Assembly (NCBI GenBank): GCA_041917255.1
Contig: JAYRYA010000003.1
Span: 62,001-126,000, forward strand
Reading direction: 5' to 3'
From: Zoogloea sp041917255
Lineage (GTDB): Bacteria; Pseudomonadota; Gammaproteobacteria; Burkholderiales; Rhodocyclaceae
Length of the DNA: 64,000 nucleotides
In this document: one piece after another, positions 50,630-57,160 of the stretch
How the letters are laid out: every line of letters starts with the position of its first letter
Numbering within the stretch: position 1 is the stretch's first letter
The notes under the pieces: model-generated
Database searches by the model: none
The model's input: the letters and a program-made list of their open reading frames with translations, nothing else
What the model was told of the DNA's origin: nothing
Translations under genes and position numbers: made by a program

Positions 50630-51043
50630 ATGGATGCCCACACCCCCACACCCCTCAGGGTGGTCTTGATCGAAGATTCGGCCGTATTGCGTGACTTGCT
50701 CTCGGCCATGCTCGGTGGAATAGACCACCTCCAGATCGTCGGCACGGCCGACAACGAAGCCGACGGACTGCTGGTGCTCAAGCGCGAAAGGCCGCACCTC
50801 GTCATCGTCGATCTCGAACTCCGGAACGGCACCGGCCTGGGCGTGCTCGCTGCCCTCCACGCCACGCCCGAGCGCTTCGGCGCCCCACGCGCAGTGGTGT
50901 TCTCGAACCACTCCCACGCCGTGGTTCAGGCCAAGTGCCGGATGCTTGGCGCGGTCGGCTTCTTCGACAAGTCCTTCCAGATGGACGAACTACTGAATTT
51001 CATCGAAGGCGAAGCCGGTGCCCGTGCCCTGGCGCTCGTCTGA
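50630..51043 (+). CDS. Receiver-only response regulator (paralogue 2)
   Basis: A 137-residue stand-alone receiver. Acidic pair in VVLIEDSAVLRDLL, phospho-Asp in LVIVDLELRNGTG, S in VVFSNHSH and K in FFDKSFQMDELLNF. About half of its residues match the receiver at 26219, including the FFDKSFQMDEL stretch. The start is ATG 50630 with AGGAAG before it. There is no output domain, so it acts on a partner protein. The gene is flanked by module promoters on both sides, consistent with a place in the stress network. Confidence 0.88.
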   Translation: MDAHTPTPLRVVLIEDSAVLRDLLSAMLGGIDHLQIVGTADNEADGLLVLKRERPHLVIVDLELRNGTGLGVLAALHATPERFGAPRAVVFSNHSHAVVQAKCRMLGAVGFFDKSFQMDELLNFIEGEAGARALALV

Positions 51044-51074
51044 GCACAGCCGTCGCCGCCACACCGATAGGATT

Positions 51075-51140
51075 CGTCCGACATCACGCCGCTGCCCCGT
51101 CCGACATCGAGAAACCCGCCCTGGGGCCACCATGGAAGCA
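51075..51140 (+). promoter_or_regulatory. Stress-module promoter variant upstream of ferritin-like gene
   Basis: CGTCCGACAT (51075-51084), 15 nt, TCCGACATC (51100-51108), 18 nt, then CCACCATGGAAGCATG. The half-sites are direct rather than inverted. The final element resembles the GAACCATG seen elsewhere, but the TAAAGT is poor. Confidence 0.45.
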
Positions 51141-51229
51141 TGACGGTGGCGAGCACTTCAGTGGCGCAGCCCAGGGGCTCGGATGACCGTCGATAATCCC
51201 TGCAAACCTCGACTCATCAGGAGAATGTC

Positions 51230-51772
51230 ATGGCCAAGGAAACCCTCAGCGATTCCGCCTTCCTCACCGATGTGAAGACCCTGCGCGCCCGCGCCCGCAA
51301 GCAGATCGAAGACGGCGCCGTCACGCCCGACTACGCTCTCGACCCCGATCAGGCGATCCACCTCCTCAACAACGCCCTCGCGACCGAACTGGTCTGTGTG
51401 CTCCGCTATCGCCAGCACGCCATCGCCGCCACGGGCATCCACTCCGAGCCCATCGCCGCCGAGTTCCTGGTGCATTCCAACGAAGAGCTGGCCCACGCCG
51501 ATCTGCTCGCCAAGCGCATTGTTCAGCTGGGCGGCACCCCGATGATGGACCCGGCCGGTCTCACCGACCGCAGCCACGCCGAATACGTCGCCTGCGACAA
51601 CCTCAAGCAGATGATCCGCGAGAACCTGATCGCAGAACGCATCGCCATCGAAAGTTACCGCGAACTGATCCGCTACTTCGGCGACAAGGATTCCACCACC
51701 CGCTCGATGCTCGAAGGCATCCTCGCCACCGAGGAAGAGCACGCCGACGAGCTGGCCGACCTGCTCGAATGA
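51230..51772 (+). CDS. Ferritin-like/bacterioferritin-type protein
   Basis: A 180-residue four-helix ferritin-like protein. Diiron ligands are visible: E in NNALATELVCVLRY, E and H in NEELAHADLLAKRI, E in ERIAIESYREL, and E/H in ATEEEHADELADLL. Such proteins store iron or protect from peroxide, in the bacterioferritin or DPS-like group. No heme-binding Met can be assigned with confidence. A CAGGAG site precedes the ATG. It is convergent with the DUF1345 gene. Confidence 0.9.
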   Translation: MAKETLSDSAFLTDVKTLRARARKQIEDGAVTPDYALDPDQAIHLLNNALATELVCVLRYRQHAIAATGIHSEPIAAEFLVHSNEELAHADLLAKRIVQLGGTPMMDPAGLTDRSHAEYVACDNLKQMIRENLIAERIAIESYRELIRYFGDKDSTTRSMLEGILATEEEHADELADLLE

Positions 51773-51794
51773 TCGCCGCCGCGCTGGCCCGGCC

Positions 51795-52499
51795 CTACAA
51801 CAAGCCCGATGCGATGTTGATCGTCAGGGCCAGCAAGGTGGTGTTGAAGGCATACGCCAGCGTGCAATGCACCAGGCCCAGCCGCCGCATTGCACGCGAC
51901 GTGAAGGACACGTCGGCCGTCTGGGCCGACGTCCCGATCACCGCCGCGAAATACACGAAATCCCAGTAATCCGGCGCATCCTCGCCGGGAAACTGCAGCC
52001 CGCCGCTGCGCTGTGCCGATTGATCGCGGTAGTAGTCGTGGGCGTAATGCAGCGCAAACATCAGGTGGATGAAGGCCCACGCCGTCACGATCGTGAGCGC
52101 CGACAAAGCCAGCCGGCCATTGCGCAAGGCCGCATCGGCTCCCTTCACGTGGGTCAGCTCCAGCACGATCGCCGCCAGGCAGGCCACCGTGGCCACGATC
52201 ACCCCGCCCAGCACCACAAACTTCCCCTCATCCTCCTGGATCGCCCGGCGCCGCATGCTCGAATGGGTCGCCCGCGCCATCATCGCCCCCGCCAGCCCCA
52301 GATACAGCAACGCGCCAACGTTCCACGCCAGCAGCAATCGCGTGGTCTCCCGGCCATCGAGTACGTCCGGGCTGAAGAGATAGGTCAGCACCCCGCACAA
52401 CATCGAACCATAGAGCCGCGGCCGCGCAAGGATCAGCCGTAAGAGCCGGTTGCGACGGTGCCGGGGCGGCGGTGGAGGTGGGCTGGTGGTCGGATTCAT
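51795..52499 (-). CDS. DUF1345 integral membrane protein
   Basis: A 234-residue protein with about five TM helices and the DUF1345 pattern: LLLAWNVGALLYLGLAGAMM, then WAFIHLMFALHYAHDYYRD and YWDFVYFAAVIGTSAQTADVSFTSRAMRRL, ending in a last TM helix. The family is unstudied. The start at 52499 is chosen since the proline-rich MNPTTSPPPP begins there. It is divergent from the STAND gene, 170 bp apart. Confidence 0.9.
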   Translation of the reverse strand: MNPTTSPPPPPPRHRRNRLLRLILARPRLYGSMLCGVLTYLFSPDVLDGRETTRLLLAWNVGALLYLGLAGAMMARATHSSMRRRAIQEDEGKFVVLGGVIVATVACLAAIVLELTHVKGADAALRNGRLALSALTIVTAWAFIHLMFALHYAHDYYRDQSAQRSGGLQFPGEDAPDYWDFVYFAAVIGTSAQTADVSFTSRAMRRLGLVHCTLAYAFNTTLLALTINIASGLL

Positions 52500-52669
52500 C
52501 GGCCGATCATAGCGCCTTGGCCTGCATCTCGGGCCAAGGGGCGGCACGCGCCATGTCGCGGCAACCGAATGCCATTTCGGGTGTCTCCGTCGTGAGGCAC
52601 AATCCCGGCATATCGATGAGGCATCCGCCGGCCATCCGGGCGCGGCGTGCAATCCCTGGAGCCGCCGTG

Positions 52670-55600
52670 ATGGCCCGCTACAAGCACATCCTCTCCAACC
52701 CGCCCGTCCCCGGCGCGGACGACATCTTTACCGACCGGGAGGCCGCGCGCGACGTGCTGCGCGGCTTCTTCGACGAACTCCTCGCCCGCCCCTTCGCCCC
52801 CTCCCGGCCGCTCATCAAGGCGTTCCACGGCGTGGGCGGGGCCGGCAAGTCGGCCCTGTGCAAGAAGGCGGTCGATGACTATCGCGCCGACATGTCGGAC
52901 CAGGGCGGCTACCCCCTCGCCTTCGCCCACGTCGATCTGGACAACGACCGCATCACCCCCGCCTATCCGGTCTTCGATCTGTTTGCGGGCCGCCTGCGCC
53001 CCGCGCTCAAGGATGCCGGCTGTGCCCTGCCGCTGTTCGACCTGTACTGCCTCGCGTGGCATGGCAGCAGCCTTGGCGACGGCCGCGTCAGCGCCGAAGA
53101 GGTGCAGGATTTTCTTGGCACCCAGCAGAAAGCTGCCGAAGTGGCGAGTTCGTTCTGGGCATCGCTCGGCGAGCTTGCCACGACGTTCAAGGCCGTGGAC
53201 CTCGTCCGCAAGGCCGCCATCGCCTTCCGCGCCGAACGGCAAGCCAAGCGCTACGCCCAGCGCTTTCCCGGCCTGGAGCTGACCGAACTCCGCGAGGCCG
53301 ACTTCAAGCGGCACGCCGCCGAAGTGCTCGCGGTTGATCTGCTGGATTTCCTCACCGAACAGGGCGAGCGCAATGGCCACCCCCGCGCCGTGTGCATCAC
53401 TCTCGACGGCTTCGAGCGCATCCAGTCGGCCGCCTGCGCCGGCGACGCCCAATGGGCGCTGCAGGAGCTGTGCAGCCGGCTTGCCGTGCACGATCCGCAG
53501 CCCCGCTGTGGTTTCGCGCTGTTCGGCCGCAACCGCCTGCAGTGGCGCGAACTCTACGACCAGCGCGACGATGCCCCGGAAGACACCTGGGACGCCCTGC
53601 TGGAACAGCACCTCGTGGGCGGCCTCGGCGAAGACGACGCCCGTCACTTCCTCAACCAGGCCGAAGCCTGGTACGCCGCCCACCCCGCCGACCCCCACTG
53701 CGCTGCCATCCTCCCCATCGTGCACCGGGAGCGCGAGGCCATCCTCGACGCCGCCGAAGAGTCCGCCGGCGAGCACCCGGAGCGCATCTTTCACCTCTAC
53801 TCCCTCGATCTGGCCCTGCGCCAGATCGGCAGCCACCACCGCCACTTCGACGCCGCCAAGCACCTGGGGCGCGGCCACAAGGATCTGCAGCAGCGCTTCC
53901 TGCGCTACATGGACGAGGGTCGGCGCAGCGCCATGCAGGCGCTCGCCCTGGCCCTCACCTTCGACGAAGCCGTGTTCCGTCTGCTGGTTGAAAGGCACGC
54001 GATCAAGGACATGCCGATCCAGGGCTTCCACGATCTTGTCGGCCCCGGCAACGGCCATGTGCTGCCCACGGGCACGGGCTACCGCTTCCACGGCAAGATG
54101 CAGGAAGCCCTGCTCGCCCACCTCCACGACCAGCCTAACGGTTCGCAGAAGGCGGCAACGATCATCGAGATCCTCGTCGATCACTACGCCGGGCAACTGG
54201 CGGAGGCGGTCGAAGGTCAGGACGCCGCTGCGATGAAGGAGGCTTTCACCCGCGCAGCCGGGATTCTCCTGACTCACGCGGAAGCGGGCCTGCTCGACGT
54301 TGCGGTGTTCCAACCTGCTTTCTTCGCGCTGGACAGGGCGCTTCCCGAGCGGCTGTTGGCCCGTGCTCGCCTCGCAGGGTGGATCCGTGCCGCAGCGATC
54401 CTGGGCACGCGGAGGGCGGGAGAGGATGAAGACACACTCTTGGCGCGCAACAACATCGCTCAGTGGACCGGTCAGAATGGTGACGCGGGCAAGGCGCTGG
54501 CACTGTTTGAGGCGTTGCAGCCCGATGTGTGGCGAGTGCTTGGCCCCGAGCATCCAGACACCCTCACCACGCGCCACAACATCGCCGCCTGGAGGGGAGA
54601 GTGCGGCGACGTACGTAAGGCGCTGGAGGAGTTTGAGGCGTTGCAGCCAGATCGGGAGCGGGTGCTCGGCCCTGACCATCCGGACACCCTCAAGACGCGC
54701 CACAACATCGCCTCTTTAAACGGCCGGTGCGGCGACGTAGGTAGGGCGCTGGCGCTGTTCGAGGCGCTATTGCCCGACCAGCAGCGGGTGCTCGGCTCTG
54801 AGCATCCGGACACCTTTATTGTGCGTAACAATATTGCCACTTGGACCGGCGAGTGCGGGGATGCGGGCAGGGCGCTGGCACTGTTCGAGGCGCTATTGCT
54901 CGACCAGCAGCGGGTGCTCGGCTCCGAGCATCCTGACACCCTTACCGTGCGTAACAATATTGCCACTCGGACCGGCGAGTGCGGGGATGTGGTCAGTGCA
55001 CTGGCGCTGTTCGAGGCTCTGTTGCTTGACCAAGAGCGAGTGCTTGGCCCTAGTCATCCGGACACCCTCAGGACGCGCAATAATATTGCTGGTTGGATCG
55101 GCCACTACGGAGACGCGGGCACAGCGCTAGCGCTGTTTGAGGCACTGATGCGCGACCAAGAGCGGGTGCTCGGCTCTGATCATCCGGGTACGCTCAGGAC
55201 GCGCAACAACATCGCTCACTGGACCGGTCAGAGCGGTGATGTGGGCAAGGCGCTGGCGCTGTGCGGGGCGCTACTGCCCGACCAGCAGCGGGTGCTCGGC
55301 CCCGATCATCCGGACACCCTCAAGACACGCAACAACATCGCCGGCTGGACTGGCGAGCGCGGCGATGCGGCCAAGGCGCTAGCGCTATTTGAGGCATTGC
55401 TGTCAGACCAGGAGCGGGTGCTTGGCTCAGACCATCCGGACGTACTCAACACGCGCCTCAATATCGCCGGCTTGACAGGCCGGCACGGCGATGTGGCTTG
55501 CGCTCTGATGTTGTTCCAGACGCTGCTGCCCGACCTGCAGCGGGTGCTCGGCCCCGACCATCCGTACACCCGTTCAACAGCAGCTTGGATTGCCCATCTG

Positions 55601-55732
55601 CAGCAACGCCTGCACCCCAACCCCCAAACCACCTCCAACCCGCCCGGCCAAACCACTTCTCCCCCCCGCAACGCCCCCTGCCCCTGCGGTTCCGGCAAGC
55701 GCTTCAAGCACTGCCACGGGTTGCGTGGGTGA
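52670..55732 (+). CDS. STAND-like NTPase with nine TPR-type repeats and SEC-C zinc knuckle
   Basis: A 1020-residue protein from the ATG at 52670. A short N-terminal segment is followed by a P-loop NTPase: Walker A GVGGAGKS at 54-61 and a Walker B-like ITLDGFE around D246. A helical region (about 370-590) follows. Then come nine 42-residue repeats, R593 to about 970, each with RNNIA, GD...ALALFEALL, DQ-RVLG and HPDTL, of the kinesin-light-chain TPR type. Last is a SEC-C motif (PCPCGSGKRFKHCHG). This is the layout of STAND regulators, several of which act in phage defence. No recognisable effector domain is present at either end, so the output is unknown. Parts of the repeats look less GC-rich than neighbours. 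Confidence 0.85.
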   Translation: MARYKHILSNPPVPGADDIFTDREAARDVLRGFFDELLARPFAPSRPLIKAFHGVGGAGKSALCKKAVDDYRADMSDQGGYPLAFAHVDLDNDRITPAYPVFDLFAGRLRPALKDAGCALPLFDLYCLAWHGSSLGDGRVSAEEVQDFLGTQQKAAEVASSFWASLGELATTFKAVDLVRKAAIAFRAERQAKRYAQRFPGLELTELREADFKRHAAEVLAVDLLDFLTEQGERNGHPRAVCITLDGFERIQSAACAGDAQWALQELCSRLAVHDPQPRCGFALFGRNRLQWRELYDQRDDAPEDTWDALLEQHLVGGLGEDDARHFLNQAEAWYAAHPADPHCAAILPIVHREREAILDAAEESAGEHPERIFHLYSLDLALRQIGSHHRHFDAAKHLGRGHKDLQQRFLRYMDEGRRSAMQALALALTFDEAVFRLLVERHAIKDMPIQGFHDLVGPGNGHVLPTGTGYRFHGKMQEALLAHLHDQPNGSQKAATIIEILVDHYAGQLAEAVEGQDAAAMKEAFTRAAGILLTHAEAGLLDVAVFQPAFFALDRALPERLLARARLAGWIRAAAILGTRRAGEDEDTLLARNNIAQWTGQNGDAGKALALFEALQPDVWRVLGPEHPDTLTTRHNIAAWRGECGDVRKALEEFEALQPDRERVLGPDHPDTLKTRHNIASLNGRCGDVGRALALFEALLPDQQRVLGSEHPDTFIVRNNIATWTGECGDAGRALALFEALLLDQQRVLGSEHPDTLTVRNNIATRTGECGDVVSALALFEALLLDQERVLGPSHPDTLRTRNNIAGWIGHYGDAGTALALFEALMRDQERVLGSDHPGTLRTRNNIAHWTGQSGDVGKALALCGALLPDQQRVLGPDHPDTLKTRNNIAGWTGERGDAAKALALFEALLSDQERVLGSDHPDVLNTRLNIAGLTGRHGDVACALMLFQTLLPDLQRVLGPDHPYTRSTAAWIAHLQQRLHPNPQTTSNPPGQTTSPPRNAPCPCGSGKRFKHCHGLRG
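54446..55579 (+). repeat. Nine in-frame 126-bp tandem repeats (TPR array)
   Basis: The reading frame repeats every 42 codons nine times without a break, from the first RNNIA codon to the AAWIAHL that follows the last HPYTRST. Neighbouring units match strongly at DNA level, which points to recent expansion or conversion, while surface positions vary. This is coding repeat DNA, not a CRISPR. Confidence 0.9.
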
Positions 55733-55836
55733 ATGATCGGCGGGCTGGCGGTGTCGTTTGCCCCGCCGTTCCCCTGCGCCTGCCCGCGGCCTGTGCTGCG
55801 GGAGCGGCTTCGGTGGCCCGTCCGTGCGCTCCGTCT

Positions 55837-55904
55837 GTAGGTCGGACTTCAGTCCGACAGCATGGCTTGGGTGGGTGTTGGTGTCGGACTGAAGTCCGAC
55901 CTGC
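55837..55904. repeat. REPIN-like pair of inverted REP sequences
   Basis: Two 24-nt palindromic units (55837-55860 and 55881-55904) in opposite orientation, separated by 20 nt. Each contains GTCGGACTTCAGTCCGAC or its complement. The first begins with GTAG, the head tetranucleotide typical of REP elements. They differ at two positions. REPINs are moved by RAYT transposases; none is encoded here. Confidence 0.8.
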
Positions 55905-56060
55905 AGGGTGGGCGGTGAGGGAGCGTGAGGGGCGGGTGGAGGCGCAGCCCACCTGCGCCGCTCCCGATGCCTCACGCCCGTCTCCAAGCCCCGCCCGCCT
56001 ATCCCAAAGCCCCACGCGACCCTCTCCCGGATAGGCGCGTCATGCCCGGAGTCCCGCGCT

Positions 56061-56205
56061 TGGGGCAAAAAGTCCCAGGTCTGGGGCTTGGGGATACAGG
56101 GGGTGTGTCGTCCGGATAGTCGCCCTCGGTCTTTTTGTCTCTCGCGTGGGGCAAAAAGACCCAGCCTTGGGGCTTTTCGAGTGACGTGCCCTATCCGGGC
56201 GACAC
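56061..56205. repeat. G-rich direct and inverted repeats
   Basis: A 30-nt unit at 56061-56090 (TGGGGCAAAAAGTCCCAGG and on) recurs at 56147-56176 with a few changes. Further partial copies are present to about 56290. GTGTCGTCCGGATAG (56105-56119) pairs with CTATCCGGGCGACAC (56191-56205). The origin is unknown. Confidence 0.65.
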
Positions 56206-56433
56206 AAGGTCGGTGTCCCAAAGTCTCTCGCCTGGGGCTTTGGGAGTGAGGCATCCATTCCCGGAGTGCCAGGTTTGGGGCTTTGAGCGGGTCGGCCGGG
56301 GCTTGGGGAAGGTCGGGCCGGGCCAGGGGATTGTGCTGCCGGTCCGGGAGCAGGGCCGGCGGGATGTCGGGCGCCTGCCCCGGAGCGCCGGGGTGGCCCC
56401 GCCGGTGGGCGAGGCGCAGGCGGCGGGCGGCGA

Positions 56434-56901
56434 TCAGGCCGCGGGTTTGCCGGGGTCGCGGGGCTTGCGGGAGAGGCGGACCTGCATGGCTTCCTTGAGG
56501 GAATCCAGCGCGGTGCCCTTGCCGGCGATCTTGGCGAAGCGGTAGCCGTCGAGGGCGGCGCTCATGATGTCGCTGCCCAGGGCCAGCTCGGTGTCGTCGG
56601 CGCGGTCGGTGAGGGTGCGCAGGCGCTGCAGGCGCGGGCGCAGGGCGTCGAGGGCGGCCAGATCGAGGCGGTATTCCTCCAGCGAGAAATCGCCTGGCAC
56701 CATGCCGGGGTTCTGGCGCAGCACCATCTCGGTCTGGCGGCAGAAAACCTCGGACTTGTCGCCCATCTTGAGGGCCTGGTGGCGCTGCTCGGGGCTGAGC
56801 ACGATGAGCCGGTCGAGCTTGGCCTCGAGCATGTCCAGGGCGCTGTCGATGGCGTTCAGGTCGGCGGGGCTGAATTCGATGGATACAAGGTTCTGGTTCA
56901 T
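56434..56901 (-). CDS. Hypothetical protein, 155 aa
   Basis: Unrecognised. Starts at the ATG at 56901 (MNQNLVSIEFSPADL) with AGGAGA before it. The product is all-helical and soluble, with a middle FCRQTEMVLRQNPGMVPGDFSLEEYRLDLAALDALRPRL segment (several parts) and a basic C-terminus. Normal codon use and a clean ribosome site support it as a gene. It stands alone, with repeat-rich DNA beyond its end and 259 bp upstream to the divergent PBP gene. Confidence 0.7.
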   Translation of the reverse strand: MNQNLVSIEFSPADLNAIDSALDMLEAKLDRLIVLSPEQRHQALKMGDKSEVFCRQTEMVLRQNPGMVPGDFSLEEYRLDLAALDALRPRLQRLRTLTDRADDTELALGSDIMSAALDGYRFAKIAGKGTALDSLKEAMQVRLSRKPRDPGKPAA

Positions 56902-57160
56902 AAGATGTCTCCTGGATGTGGATGAAATGCCTCGGCGGTGCCCTTGGCGTGAGTTGATTGTCATTGACGGGTGGTGATGGTATCCCAATTCAATTCCCTT
57001 GATATGCCTTTTGGGCGTCGCGGGCAGGCTGCCGCCCACGTGCCGCGGCGATCCCCTCACCGGCCGGCGAGACCGCAATCCGCGCCTGCCATCGCTCAAC
57101 CCGGAAACCCCGCCCCGGATGTGTTAAAAACCCGCCTTCCCCCGCGTTTCCGTCTGTCCG

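Larger units (their letters stand above)
55733..56433. other. 701-bp non-coding repeat-rich region
   Basis: No convincing gene. The first part carries a REPIN-like pair (55837-55904). The second (about 55980-56300) carries degenerate G-rich repeats built on TGGGGCAAAAAG-CCCAG and TGGGGCTT, plus an inverted repeat (56105-56119 with 56191-56205). Open frames crossing it are low-complexity and differ between strands. Confidence 0.7.

Noticed and set aside
54446..55579. Regular 126-bp repeats as a possible CRISPR or satellite
   Set aside because: Unit length is a multiple of three, the frame is open throughout and encodes TPR-like repeats; no unique spacers.
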